From positions 3,100,230-3,164,229 of the forward strand of contig JAKZAP010000012.1 in the NCBI GenBank assembly GCA_023053575.1: 64,000 nt of DNA, in the 5' to 3' direction. Shown here piece after piece: positions 1 to 11,860 of this stretch. The position numbers were made by a program, and so were the translations under genes. The stretch comes from Branchinecta lynchi (taxonomy: Eukaryota; Arthropoda; Branchiopoda; Anostraca; Branchinectidae). Below the pieces are notes generated by a model that was given only the letters and a program-made list of their open reading frames with translations, did not search any database and was not told where the DNA came from. Within the stretch, counting starts at the first letter, position 1; each line of letters starts with the position of its first letter.

Positions 1-725
1 TAGATGTTCGATTTAGGGGTAGGAAGACATGCTGAAGACGATGGTGAAAACCATTTTCTCGACCGACAAGTAGTTCGCCTGGAATCCGGCCGAAACCAGA
101 AAGTTTGTTAAAATTAAAAGCTTTATTTTGAGTTGATTAGATGTTCGATTTAGGACAAGAAGACATGCTGAACACTTATGTGAAAACAATGTTCTACCCG
201 GACATGTAGTTTGTCCGGAATCCGGCCAATACCGAAAAATTGTTAGAAGTTAGAGTTTTATTTCTAGTTCATTAGATAAGCGATTTAGGGATAAGAAGAG
301 ATGCTGAATCCGTGTGTGACAATCATATTTTACCCGGACATATAGTTCGACTGGAATCCGGCTGGAGTCGGAACCTTTGTTAAATTAGATGTTCAGTATT
401 GGGGAAAGAAGATACCCCGAGTTCGTTTTTCAGCTTTCTTTTTTTGCCGGACAAGTAGTTCTGGAGTTCGGCCGAAACCGCGATATTGGCATAAGTGGCA
501 GGAAGTTTTCGTCAAAACAGATGTGACTTATAGGGGTAAACACACATGCTGAATCCATATCTGAACTTGGTTTTCTCAGATTATTAGCGATTTGGCCATA
601 ATCTGTTTCTGAATTTTAATTGTAAAAATGTTCAAGGAGTCTGGCGATGACTGGATCTGGCTAAGACAAGACCCTGGATTAGATATTGAATTTTTGGGAT
701 CCCATCTAAACCTTTGGTCTTGTTT
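1..725 (-). repeat. Family A repeat (TGGGATCCCA-bounded, ~137-bp internal units), minus orientation, cut by window start
   Basis: Degenerate tandem units share phrases such as gttgattagatgttcgattt, ggaatccggcc and gacatgctga. The array runs into a unique end, tttttgggatcccat, followed by cctttggtcttg. The same end occurs at 45370-45415 (minus) and 41026, 42512 and 46406 (plus). Confidence 0.85.
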
Positions 726-1084
726 AAAGAAGTGTCAGACATTGTTGTTTTCCAGCACGGGCGACAGCTGAGAGAAAGCTATAGACAACAACGACAGCGC
801 CATTCCGACAATATTAGTACTTCAGCCCATAGAAGTTACTCGACGGATGTTCTCACGAATACGAGTCTTTCACCGTCCGTAAGTTCATTTTATTAATTCT
901 TTTGCTTACTTGACTTTTATTAATTCTTTTGCAAAAAATCTGATCTGATGATTAAGTACCAGGATCCAGCAGGGCTTCCCCAACCCCAAAGGTCTTCAGA
1001 AAGTACTTTCGTCGGGCTTCACTATGGGGGGGGAGGGAGACTCCCTCCCCAAGGGTTTGAGAAAATACTTTCCTCGGCCGAAGC

Positions 1085-1935
1085 CCGGCGAAAGTTCACA
1101 GAAGAAATCAAATTTTGTATGTTTTGCCAGGCGCCGTTCGACTCGTCGGAACATCGGGTTATTTATATACGCAAGAAATGAAATCTTGCAAACGTTTGTC
1201 GGGCCAAACACTGAAGAAATCGAATTCTGCATGCTTTTGTCGTGCCTCAGTATTCTCGTCGGCATATCGGGTTCTTTTGTAGACATAAGGAATCCAGAAG
1301 AAATACATTTTGTATGTTTTTGTCGGGCATCGGTTGACTCGTCGGCAAATCAAGTTCATTTTATACGCACTGAAGAAATCGAATTCTGCATGCTTTTGTC
1401 GTGCCTCAGTATTCTCATCGGCACATTTTGGTTCTTTTTGTACATAAGGAATCCAGAAGAAATAAATTGTGTATGCTTTTGTCGGGAGTCGGTCTACTCG
1501 TCGGCAGATCGGGTTCTACTTATACGTAAGTACCTTTGTCGGGCGCACTCGGGAAGTTCAAGTCTCATCGGCACAAGGGGTTATCCTTACACGTTAGAAA
1601 TCAATTTCTGTACGGCCTAGTCAAGCATAACAAAGAAAAAATCAAATGTTCGATGGTTTTGTCGAGCGTCGGTTTTCTCGTCGGCACATCGGGTTCTTTT
1701 TACACGAAAAACAAAATTTGAATTCTTTAAATTTTTTATCGGGCGCATGCCGAAAGTTGAAATCTCGTCGGGCTTCTATTTACACGCAAGTTCTTTCAGT
1801 CTTCTCAGGCAAAACATAGAACGAATTCTGAATGCTTTTCTCGGGCGTCGGTATTCTTGTCGGCACATCGGGTCTTTTTACACGGAAGAAATCAAATTCT
1901 GCAAACCTTTTTCTGGCGCAAATTTTTCAGGAAAA
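1085..1935. repeat. Tandem array with ~80-bp units in ~159-bp dimers
   Basis: Phrases such as gaagaaatcgaattctgcat and tcggcacatcgggttcttt recur. The segment starting gaagaaatcgaattctgcat at 1212 returns nearly unchanged at 1371 (159 bp), spanning two diverged ~80-bp halves. The 198-residue ORF over 1024-1620 is this repeat read through and is not a gene. Confidence 0.75.
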
Positions 1936-1944
1936 ATTACAAAT

Positions 1945-2520
1945 TAAAAAAATTTCGCCGGCGTTGCTTAATTCAACTTGTTATGAGTAGGCTACAGTCG
2001 TTGGAAGCTTCGTTTTTTTAGCGAAAGTTGAAACGAAAAGCCAAACATATGAATTTAAATATATGAATTTGGATCAAAAGAGCAATCTCACCTGATGCAT
2101 TACAGTTACTTTTACACAAAATTTCGCTTGCGGCGCAATTTGCAGTAGTTTTAGGATAAAAATTCTTGGGGTTTGAAACACGTTAAAAGCCGGAAATTAG
2201 ATAGTACTATCGCTACATTTTCCCGGAAAAAAGAAGATTTAAAAAATTTCGCCGGCGGCGCTTGCTTTAGCTCGTCACGGTACATTCGTTGGAAGCTTCA
2301 CTTTTTAGCGAAACTTAAAATGAGAAACCGAATATGTGTGCTTTAATATTTTAACAAAAAAAGGAAGTTTTAAAAAATTTCGCCTGCGGAGCTTAGTTTA
2401 ACTTGTTCTTGGTACAGTCGTTGGAAGCTTCGCTTTTTAGCGAAAGCTAAAATGAAAACCCAGATGTGTGAACTTTGATGTACGAAATTACATCAAAGGA
2501 ATAATCTCAACTGATGCATT
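1945..2520. repeat. Diverged repeats of an 'aaaaatttcgccggcg ... ttggaagcttc' unit
   Basis: Three copies begin near 1947, 2247 and 2372, each with aaaatttcgcc(t/g)gcg followed by gtcgttggaagcttc..ttttagcgaaa. A second shared phrase (caatctcacctgatgcattacagtta) occurs at about 2083 and 2497. No coding capacity. Confidence 0.65.
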
Positions 2521-2648
2521 ACAGTTAGTTTTACCCCGGTTATATTCTGTGCTGGCGGGGAAAGTACGCCTTTCCGCGTCGGCACATTTTTTAGTTCAAA
2601 CCGGCCCCCCCCACCCCCTAAAGGTAAAAGGCTAGTGACGCCCCTGGG

Positions 2649-3218
2649 AACCAGTCGTGGGTAAGAAACGTCTACATTAAGCTAATAATTGGTCTCTGGT
2701 ATGATGGAGTGGGACCAGGTTACCCCCTAGGTAAGGTAGCCAAGTTAGTGAAAGAAAGGCTAAGATATTTAGAGGTGGCAGGGGGGTGTATCAGAGCACC
2801 AATCTCTGAAGTTGTATGGTATGGCCAAAGAGACATGGGGAGAAGAATTATATTTTACGTAGGGGGGGGGGGAGAATTGAAATGGATCGTGAGTCTTAGG
2901 GCGGTTGCTCTTCCGATGGGGATGTGGAGAAATTATATTGGTAGAGATAGGAAAAGTACTGGTCCTTATTTTTGTCCAGTTTGTGGTATTAAAGGAGAGG
3001 ATCTGGTACATTTGATATGTTATTGTGAGGAGTTGAAAGAATTAAGAAAGGAAGTGTTTGGTCGGGAGGCTTGGGAGGAAAGGGATTTGGTTTCAAGTAT
3101 GTGAAGTAAGTGTTCTGGTGAGATCCGAAGGCGGGGTAGATTTCTGAAGCTAGCTATGGCCCACCGTGAACTATTTTTTATAGAAGTTGATTTTTTGGTT
3201 TGTTGTTGGAGTGTATGA
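2649..3218 (+). pseudogene. LINE (non-LTR retrotransposon) ORF2 C-terminal fragment, frameshifted
   Basis: The frame opens with SWVRNVYIKLIIGLW and runs to PYFCPVCGIKGEDLVHLICY. This is the C-x-x-C..H..C knuckle found at the C-terminus of many LINE reverse-transcriptase proteins, and it is followed by the usual charged C-E-E-L-K-E-L-R helix. The frame stops at 3102-3104, but the typical last segment (IRRRGRFLKLAMAHRELFF) continues in another frame to a stop at 3216-3218, so the copy carries a frameshift. A poly-G run inside it is further decay. The reverse-transcriptase core is absent (5' truncation). The boundary near 2640 abuts a GACGCCCCTG motif, like the hAT-MITE ends seen elsewhere in the window. 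Confidence 0.8.
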
Positions 3219-3359
3219 TATTTTGTATTTGTTATTGTGTTATGTTTCCCGCCATGGCCCTTGGGCTTTATTGGGAATACATTCATTCATTATATTACTA
3301 TAATTTTATTATTAACGAATAGTTTATTGTCCTATTCGTGTTTTCGTTGTCTGTGCTTC

Positions 3360-3855
3360 AGTAAACCAGAATGGGGAAGATTCACTAAACCAGAATGGGG
3401 AAGATTCAGTAAACCAGAATGGGGAAGATTCAGTAAACCAGAATGGGGAAGATTCACTAAACTAGAATGGGGAAGATTCAGTAAACCAGAATGGGGAAGA
3501 TTCAGTAAACCAGAATGGGGAAGATTCACTAAACCAGAATGGAGAAGATTCACTAAACCAGAATGGGGAAGATTCAGTAAACCAGAATGGGGAAGATTCA
3601 CTAAACCAGAATGGGGAAGATTCAGTAAACCAGAATGGGGAAGATTCACTAAACCAGAATGGGGAAGATTCACTAAACCAGAATGGAGAAGATTCAGTAA
3701 ACCAGAATGGGGAAGATTCAGTAAACCAGAATGGGGAAGATTCACTAAACCAGAATGGGGAAGATTCAGTAAACCAGAATGGGGAAGATTCAGTAAACCA
3801 GAATGGGGAAGATTCAGTAAACCAGAAAGGGGAAGATTCAGTAAACCAGAGTGGA
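3360..3855. repeat. 24-bp minisatellite, about 20.7 copies
   Basis: The unit of exactly 24 bp (agtaaaccag + aatggggaagattc) repeats almost perfectly. Because 24 is a multiple of 3 it is open on both strands (SKPEWGRF/TKPEWGRF on +, SGLLNLPH/SGLVNLPH on -), giving two spurious ORFs. Copies alternate between an AGT and an ACT first codon. GGGG to GGAG changes recur in copies 8 and 14. It sits about 140 bp after the end of the LINE fragment. Confidence 0.97.
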
Positions 3856-5029
3856 GCTCCATTGGTGGTTACAATCTTCCTTCATCCTGTCGATGGATCT
3901 CGGGACAGCCGCACACGGATCAGCTATACGAAACTTTTGCATGATATGGCTGTTTCTTGTCTAGGGGGGGGGGAGGGGGGGGGGGCGTAGCAAATATTTC
4001 GAAAACCGAAAGAAAATGGAACGTATTTGACGAAGATTTTTCTACATCGTTTTAGCGCTTTGCGACGGTCGCAATTAATCTTATGCCTTCGTTTTACGAA
4101 CTAAAAGGCAAAGCAGATTTGTTGCTAATAAGTCGCCTTTGAGGTCTTATCCGGAGTCTTTCCTGCCCAATTTTTCAAATTTTATTGTCATTGTAGAAAA
4201 ACTTTAGTGATGAACGTGTGGTTCGTTGATTTGTCATTTGGTTATACTTGTGGGCTAGACGTGATAAGTAGTAGTTAATGTGTATTTCTCCCTATGTATA
4301 TGGCTGTGACTGAAGTAAATAAAAAAATATAAGTCAACTCTAAACTCCAGAGACACATCCGACATAGCATGTCCTACTTTTTTTTTATAAGAATTTAAAG
4401 TTACTGGTGCGTGTTTGAAAGATTGATGGGAAATGTTCAGTGCACCTGCATGTGATTGACGTCAAACGAACCGACTCTTCCTGACAGATTTTTGTTTTTG
4501 CCGATAATGTCTAGTGGATTTGTTAACGACCTTCATTGATTGTGCTTTTGAATAAAATTGTCTAAATGACCGTTCAAGTTTAAGTTTAAGGCGCAGAATT
4601 TCGCGAATATTTGTGTACACCTCGGTGTATACAGTAAAAAAGATACAACCTCTCCCGTTCCCTGGATGGCTGCACCCCGCAACTTGGCTGCACTAGAAAC
4701 TTTCCAAGCCAGCAAGTTTGACGTTGTTTTGCTGTGGGTTCCAAGGAGCAACCCCCCATAGATGCAGAACAAAACAACAATAGGAAGTAGTTCCAAGACC
4801 TATATTTTCAATGGATCGGAAACGGGTCTTATTAGTAGCGCCACTGATTTTACAGCGTTATCGGGGGGTCAAAGGGGGTGAGATAAGTTGTTCAAATTTC
4901 GTATCAGGATGCATTAGGCCAAGGCACAAGCCAACTTCGTAGATGGATCTTGTAGCCCTATATCTAAAGGCAGAGGAGGGGTTTCGAATAAAGGGTAAAA
5001 ATTAATATATAATAAGCTAATCGGGGGTA

Positions 5030-5605
5030 AGGAGGCCCGCTGAATCCATATCTGAACTTCGTTTTCTTGACGGACAGTTGCCGGAGTTGTTTCTAAAGTC
5101 GATTAGAAATTCGGTATCTGGCAGGTATCGGGGTAAAGAGACATTCTGAATCGAATTTGGACTTTATTTCCTTGACAGATAAGCTGGCGAAATTTGCGAA
5201 TACCCAGAAATTTTTATTGAAAGGTTCTCGTCTCAACATCTTCTGCTCTGGATGCAGTTCGCCGGGAATGCTGCTAAAATACGAATAGTTTAGTCAGCGT
5301 AAAGGACCTGATCTGAAGTCGATTAGTAATGAGATACTTGGAAGAAAAATCCTTGGTGGGTCTGTACCTGATCTTGGGTTTCTCATGTAGTTAGTTTTCT
5401 GGCCGTAAGTTGCCGAAAACTCCAAGACAGTAACATTTTTTTTGTTTGCGTGTTTAAGCGGAGGATTATGAGATACATAGCAAAATGTTAAAGGGGTCTG
5501 GCGAAGACTGAGAAATCTACAAGATTCAATTGTGTATCAAGAAGTCCAATAAATGTTACATTTTTGGGATTCCATCGAAACCTTTGGTCTTGTTTTGTTG
5601 TGTTC
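5030..5605 (-). repeat. Diverged family A copy
   Basis: It carries gctgaatccatatctgaact, a degenerate internal array and the end ttttgggattccatcgaaac + ctttggtcttg, as in the copies at 42.5-45.4 kb, but with many substitutions. Confidence 0.65.
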
Positions 5606-5799
5606 GGAACGTGGTTTTCGGAGCAAGCGCTGGTGCAAGACTGATTGAGTTTCAGTAGGGACGTTCTCTATCGCTAGTGGTGCTAGTCTCGCCATTATTT
5701 TCAAGTCGTGGTGCCACTCCTAATGTTATTTACTCTGCATAGATGATAGGGATCTCCCCTGTTGATATTAAAGTTAATCTCTTTGCATGTAGAAGTCAG

Positions 5800-6240
5800 T
5801 TATTAAAGACCTAATCCAAACATTCTGTTTACCTTTTCTTACTGATCGAAAGAACTTGATTACCGTGTTGCTATTTTGGCTCGGGAAAAAAACCCACGCA
5901 GAACGTCTTCTTTTCCAAATGACGAAATTTTCCACGTTTGATTAGCAAAGAATTATAAGGCTTAATTTATTATTTCTATGTCTTAAGGAGTACTACACTG
6001 GTCTTGTTTTTTTTTTATTTATTTTTATTTGTAATAAACAGTTGGAGCATTAGATGAAAATTATTACTTTGGTGCTTTGTTTCCATAACCGCTGGCCTGG
6101 ATAATCGGCTGAGATTTAGTCCAGACCGAATTATTTTTTTTTTTAGCTCATTGTTTGACGGTGTTTTCGTGGTTTCATTCTACAGTGTGGTAGAAAGCCC
6201 ATTTTTTGTGGTCCGCTTTAACCTTCTGCTTCTTTAAGTT
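5800..6240 (+). repeat. Family J repeat, copy 1 (others at 28826-29275 + and 38510-39010 -)
   Basis: It shares cttactgatcg, acccacgcagaa(c/g)gtcttctt, taaacagttggagcatt, ataatcggctg(a/g)gatttagtcc and ttttttgt(g/c)gtccgctttaa with two other segments of the window, one inverted. No ORF of note; probably a non-autonomous element. Confidence 0.75.
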
Positions 6241-6410
6241 GAACAGTAGTCGAAGCCTGGCGAAGAGATTCTCACTTGGTCTTGATCGTGATCAAACGAC
6301 ACGTGATCTTTTCAGATTGAAACGTGACATTTTCGCTTTCTTTTCCTTTATCAGCTGAAGAGGGATTCACAGTTCAACGGCTTTGAAGCTAACCCTCTGG
6401 GGCATGCAGA

Positions 6411-6527
6411 TCTCTATTATTTCTTGTGCGTCCGTTGGAACACATTGTTAGAGTACTGAAAGAACTGAATCAAACTGAAAGACACAAGTGGGGTACGGGG
6501 GGCTTTTTATCCCAAAAAGATTTCTTC
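6411..6527 (+). repeat. 115-bp duplicated segment (partner 7932-8047)
   Basis: The stretch from ctctattatttcttgtgcgt to ttttatcccaaaaagatt is almost identical in the two places (6411-6527 and 7932-8047), 1.5 kb apart in direct orientation. Confidence 0.9.
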
Positions 6528-6969
6528 AGCCCAAGCTGACTGCAAAATATACTCGTTTATAATAACAATAAGTTATGAGTACAAATCCCCAATCGCGCAG
6601 CAAAAACAGCAGCCGTGTCAAAAATTAAATCTCAGCACTAGTTTTTCCGTGCAATGATTATTCAAAGTAATAGATACAGACGACTACTCATAATAGAAAC
6701 GTAGAACGAGGCCATTAATAAAATAATATTTAAGTTTTCAGCCCCTTATTAATAAAAAAACCGAAGTTGATCAAAATGCAGAAAAAACCCTTTCCTGTCA
6801 TCGCCCCAATCGTGCAGCAAAAACAGCGTCGGTGTAAAAAATTAAATCTCAGGACTAGTTTTTTCATTATAGTGGTATTGAAGATAATTTATTTTAATAA
6901 GATATTTATAGTCGGTAGAAGCTTCAGTTATTTATTACAGGTTTGTTTCTTTCCCCGAAGTTGAACAAG

Positions 6970-7075
6970 AGGACTGAAAGCCTGACGAGGACCCTTGCCA
7001 AGAAGGGCCGAAATATCGCTTATGAAGAATCTTAGCTGATGTATCCGTTGAAAACATTGCTGGAATAAACAAATC
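6970..7075 (+). mobile_element. Family D element copy with hammerhead-like core
   Basis: It contains cctgacgagg-acccttgcca-agaagggccg-aaatatcgct followed by agctgatgtatccgttg. These are the internal motifs shared with the D copies at 21949-22324 and 39795-39933. CTGACGA is at 6982-6988 and GAAA at 7010-7013, separated by a stem able to pair (CCCTT with AAGGG). Confidence 0.7.
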
Positions 7076-7218
7076 CATGGTAACGATGGACACAAAAAGA
7101 AAATATGGAATCTAACCGAGAATAATTAAATTTGAAAGAATGAAAAAGCTAAGATGCCTGACAACAATATTTATTATCTGAGATTTCCATGAAATGCAAT
7201 GAATGTTACGTTTCTAGG

Positions 7219-7498
7219 CTAGGGTTGCGTTCCGCCACTTAACGATTGTTAACAATCGTTAACTTTTTGCGTTCCACGTTTCTGATTTCGAAATTTGAGC
7301 TCCGCCCACCTACCGTTTCCATTAAGAGCTTAACGATTTGTTAACTATGTTGCAACGATGGTCGGTGAGCATCGTTACAAAATAGTTAACAACTGTAGAA
7401 CTGGGAAAAGTTAACGATCGGTAAAACTGCAGTTAGTTCCGCCCCGAAGTAAAGTTAACGATGGTTAACAATTGTTAAGTTGGGGTAACGCAACCTAG
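7219..7498. mobile_element. 280-bp palindromic MITE rich in GTTAAC
   Basis: The terminal inverted repeats start CTAGGGTTGCGTTCC on the left and, reverse complemented, CTAGGTTGCGTTACC on the right. Both continue into TTAAC(G/A)ATTGTTAAC(A/C)ATCG. The TIRs span about 45 bp and the centre has further GTTAAC/TTAACGAT motifs. No coding capacity. Confidence 0.85.
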
Positions 7499-7507
7499 GT
7501 TTGTAAA

Positions 7508-7592
7508 TATTCCTTCAGCCCAAGCTGACTGCGAATCATTTGATGGTGCAAAACGGATCGTTCAGCTGACGTATCCGTTTTGCACCATCAAA
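7508..7592 (+). mobile_element. Family D short hairpin element with 12-bp target duplication
   Basis: The head is tattccttcagcccaagctg, and the body is a near-perfect hairpin (TTTGATGGTGCAAAACGGAT paired with ATCCGTTTTGCACCATCAAA). It is flanked by TAGGTTTGTAAA at 7496-7507 and 7593-7604, a perfect 12-bp direct repeat. The left duplication overlaps the last bases of the MITE ending at 7498. Confidence 0.88.
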
Positions 7593-7931
7593 TAGGTTTG
7601 TAAAGTTTATTGATTAAAGGGTCCCTCGTACTTGCTGTTTCTTCTATGTTATCCCTAGCTCCATTTGAAATTGTCAAGGGGTTAATCACTCCCAGACACC
7701 TGCTATACACTCTTTCCCGGTGCGGACCAAAACCTGCGTTGCCGATCGTAAATTGGGCGATACACCTTCAGACGCTTCTAAACGTCCTGATTTGGATGTT
7801 TTAACCCGCGGCAATCCCGATGAAAAATTTGTAGCATGCGTAGTAGTATGGTAGTAGTACGAAAACGTTGCATGTAATACTATGTAGTAGCAAAGAATAC
7901 CATCATTTAATGTGCCTCAGACTGATCCAAT

Positions 7932-8047
7932 GCAGGTCTCTATTATTTCTTGTGCGTCCGTTGGAAGACATTGTTAGAGTACTGAAAGAACTGAATCAAA
8001 CTGAAAGACACAAGTGGGGTACGGGGGGCTTTTTATCCCAAAAAGAT
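7932..8047 (+). repeat. 115-bp duplicated segment (partner 6411-6527)
   Basis: Second copy of the duplicated segment. It is immediately followed by the GTAGTAGCAT-type array. Confidence 0.9.
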
Positions 8048-8215
8048 TGTAGTAGCATCGTATGTAGTAGTATCGAGTAGCATCCTGTCTTGCCATAGTA
8101 GCATCCAGTCTTGCTAATAGTAGCATATAGTAGTATGCAGTAACATGGTAGCCTTGAAGTAGAAGCACGTAGTAGCATCGTCAGTACTGCATGCTACTTT
8201 TTCCTGCTACTTCAT
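8048..8215. repeat. Degenerate GTAGTAGCAT-type tandem repeat
   Basis: A long run of imperfect gtagtagcat/atagtagcat units, interspersed with cctgtcttgccat-like phrases. No stable period. Confidence 0.75.
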
Positions 8216-9711
8216 AGCACTATTTTGAGATAAATTTTCATCGGGATTGGTGCCAGCTTGTGCACCTGCCTGGTACCTTGTCACCGTCACTTGCTGTACA
8301 CTCAGATAGGCTCCATAAATCCCCGCCCTCTGTCGTTGTTTCTATTTTCCTTTTTTTTTCGATTTCATCAGGGCTGATTATGCCAGTCACGCAGCGAAGC
8401 TTCGCCGAAACATTCAAGGTCAATAAGGACATGAGAAGCTTCGATTTTTTTTACTCGGTAGTTTTTGTTTTACCCAGGTCTACCCTGTTTTTGCATAGCC
8501 TACTTTACCCACGGCGCTCACAGTTTTCAAATATTCTGCTTCGAACCTCCGCTTCGAAGAGCGAGAAGTGCGGACAGAGTCAATACCCGCGAACAAGAAA
8601 ATCACTAATTTCACAGTGCATGTATTGGTGTCTTGCGAAACAAAAATATTTCCGAACCATTTTATCGTGAAAAGAGCATTTGTAGTAATAATTATCTTTA
8701 AGTGAAGATATTATGTACATAATTACGTAAGCAATTTCGAAAATTGGCAGAGCGATGCGCTTGTGCAATATTTGATGACGACAAAAACAGCAAAACATGA
8801 ATCGGAATGTTCTGTAAAATTTTCAAATTCGTTTAAACTGCAATCGTAATAGTTACCATCACCGTATCTAGTGTTCCAGCCTTGCCCATTTTATTCCGGT
8901 CTACCACGGACAAACTCGTTGTTCATGGTAATATTCTGGAACAATCCAGGTTTCCCGAAATCCCGATCCCTGGCCAATAAACCGTACTCTCGCTCGTTGA
9001 ACTGTCAGAAAATATTAATTCAGTCGCATTTTTAACTGGACAGTATTCCAAAGAAGCGACTAATTGAAGATTTAGCGCATCGAATCGTAGGCTACATAGC
9101 GTGACCAGGAAATAGATGTAACTGCGTATCTGGTTGCTGTGATGGTTTGAAACATAAAATGCTTCCGGATTCACGTATCAACATGCACCATTGCGTGCAA
9201 CCCTTCTTCTTTCTCTCGTGACCTTAAAAACATCGATCTGGAGAGTTCCACGTGTACTGTCCGTTAATTTGATATCAGCGAGTCACTGCAGCCCAGAATA
9301 GAAAGGAATGTTTCTCCTTTCTTGTATCTTCAGTTGGAATCGATTTTCCTTTGTTCCAAAAACTCACACGTGGAGAAATCGCACTCTTAAGGGCGTGGGA
9401 AAAGAGGTCGCGGCATCTGAACTTGCTTCCTGCTTACTGTAACTGTGCCAGTAGTTTAATTTTCAAAATGTACCTGACCAGATGAAATAACACTAGGAAA
9501 TAGCGTCGAGACTTGACGAAAAAAGTGACAGACATTCGAATAGCAGCAACACTAGCACCGCCAACGTCCCTACTGAAACTCGATCAGTTGTGCACCGGTT
9601 CAATAACTTCATATTTTTAACACAGAAAAAAAAAGAAGATACAACATTCTCTTTTTCCAGGATGTGTACAGACCGCATCTTAGCCTTACCAGTTACTAGA
9701 AATGTCTAAAC

Positions 9712-9885
9712 CAAGGCCGTATCCAGGGGGGGGGGGGGTTACGGGGTTGACCCCCCCCCCCCCCGAAACATACAAAAATAACCATTTTGATGGGCTTTTC
9801 TCTCGGATCTATGTGTTTTTTGTACTTTTTTGTCCCACCAGCAGGCACCCCCCCCCCCAGAAATAAATTCCTGGATACGGGCCTG
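9712..9885. mobile_element. hAT-type MITE (CAAGGCCGTATCCAGG termini), copy 1
   Basis: The left end is CAAGGCCGTATCCAGG and the right end is CCTGGATACGGGCCTG, an inverted repeat. Flanks gtctaaac and gtgtaatc match 6 of 8 bases, consistent with an old 8-bp target duplication. The interior carries poly-G and poly-C blocks. The copy at 55033-55197 shares the whole layout. Confidence 0.88.
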
Positions 9886-10679
9886 GTGTAATCGCCACAT
9901 GCAATCGGGATTGGCGGCGCTACAAGTATGGCCCGTTTGCGAAACATGTACAGCATTTCTTATGAAAGTGTTACGTTTTGCTTTTGTTTTGTTTTTCTTT
10001 TCGTTTTTGTACTCCGTCCCTTTTCTGTTTGAAATGACGAGTGATAAATAAATAAATAGGTATTGGCGCTACCCCAGAATCTTATTTTGTTCTGAACCTG
10101 ACGTCCGTTTCCAGTGCCAAATATGATTCGCAGTCAGCTTGGACCGAAGGAATATTTATGTGCCAGCATTTGTCGGGGGGGGGGGGGTCCAGGTTATGTG
10201 TAAAATATGTGCCTCTCGATTTGGATGCTTTTGTCGGGGCTTCTTGCTCGAAAGAAGCTGTTTTGGGTGAATGTGCCGACATATCTCCTGAGACGTATTC
10301 TTATCAATTTGATTAGAGCTGATTTGAGTACAAAGATGTGCTAACAAAACATTTTGGTATAGGCTACTCTTAAAAAAATGTATGAGCCCGTATAAGCAAA
10401 TATTCTTTTGCCATTTACAAACTGGGTGATTTAACATTTCTGTTTGGTCCCGTTCGTTGCCAAATTTAGTAATTTGCTGAAATTTTGTTTGAAATGTCCG
10501 TATCCGTTCAACCGCAATCGGTCTTTCCGTTTCAAATTCGCTGATTTAACGTGTCGATTTAATCCCATTCGTTACCAGAACTAGGGTACCTCTCCCCACT
10601 CAAACAGTATAGCCTACCTAGTAACGGCTAAAATAATAATATCAGCATAACGGTAACTTGTCGGAATAGTTTTCGATAT

Positions 10680-11817
10680 TGACAGAAATTCGGAGGGGTT
10701 GCTGAGAGACACATGGGAACCGGTTAAGGCACCCGCCGCTGATGTACGCTAAAGTCGAGGGTGGGGAACCTCTACAGTTAAGACAACGAAACTTTGCAGG
10801 CATATAAGCGACCCGACATACCCCCGGAAACTTCCGTTCCTATATCCGAGTATTGTGGGGGAGCGAGGGAAGAGAAATATGTAAACTGACTTCTGTAAAT
10901 TGCGAACGAGTGTTCTGAATCGACTGAAACTTAATGGGTGATAAGAATCGATGGCCTCGACATGTAAAACATGCGTTCGAACTATATGCTACCACGGTTG
11001 GGGGAATTGGGGGGGGGGGGAGGGACATTTGACATGCACAAAGACCAAACGGATGGACCGAATGAGATGCAAGTTCGACAGTGCCGAGTTTATGTGGCCT
11101 AGATTTGTTATTTGGCGTCCGGTCCGGATTCGACCAAGGGAGGGGGGGGGGGGGGGTACTGGAAACTTTAAGATAGGCTATGCTCCAATTTCAGTCAAAC
11201 TTGATGGACAGGAAGAGGGAATTAAGAGATACGACTTTTATATTTTCAAGTCCTGTTGGGTCACAGTGAGGGAGTCGGAGGGATATTGCCGGAAACTTTG
11301 AGGCTCGCATAGGGGTCAAACCAGTGCATCAGTTTAAATGAAACATGGAACGTCAGAGAGAGCATAATACCCTATATGACACATTTTGGGCCAGAATCGG
11401 ATCCGACAACGTTGGTGGGGGGGGGGGGCGGAATCTTCCAAAAATGCTCTGATTCGAGTGAAACTTGATAGATGGTATAAAAGAAGATGCTTTAGATGAA
11501 CCATTTTTTTTAGTCCGAACCAGGCTCGTTCACGGTAGGGGGAGATGGAGGGAGTACCGGAAATCGTGTAGCACGTCTAGGGATCAAACGAGTGAATTCG
11601 TTGGGCTGAAACTTGGAAATTTGAACAGTCATGTGCATTTGCTACAGATAATCGAGACGATGCCGGAACTGCTCAGAAGTGAGTGAAACTAGATATCCTG
11701 TTTCTATTTCCGAGCCGCATTTTTGGATGGCGGGTGTATTTTGTGACGTTCTCATCTACTTTCTTGTACTGCGTACTCGTAACAAGTGCCATATGAGCTC
11801 GTAGCTCTTGTTTCTTT
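10680..11817 (+). repeat. Family B repeat, 5'-truncated copy with intact tail
   Basis: Internal tandem phrases recur (gatgaaacttgg-type, cggatccgacaac, gggggg blocks, aaccggaaatc). It ends in caagtgccatatgagctcg + tagctcttgttt, the B-family tail also seen at 18577 and, inverted, at 46093. Several G-runs of 9-13 bases separate the subunits. Confidence 0.8.
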
Positions 11818-11860
11818 ATTTTTTCTTTGCTGCCTTGGGATTAGAAAACACAATGCATTT

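Noticed and set aside
1024..1620. 198-residue ORF
   Set aside because: It is the ~80/159-bp tandem array read through, with no domain and periodic sequence only.
3360..3855. CRISPR-like array
   Set aside because: Units are contiguous 24-mers without spacers and the context is eukaryotic.
3237..3944. 235-residue and opposite 176-residue ORFs
   Set aside because: Both come from the 24-bp minisatellite, whose length is a multiple of three.
9640..9700. Upstream GRB-family exon after the acceptor-like ctctttttccag
   Set aside because: The frame closes within about 12 codons and does not resemble the PH-domain C-terminus.
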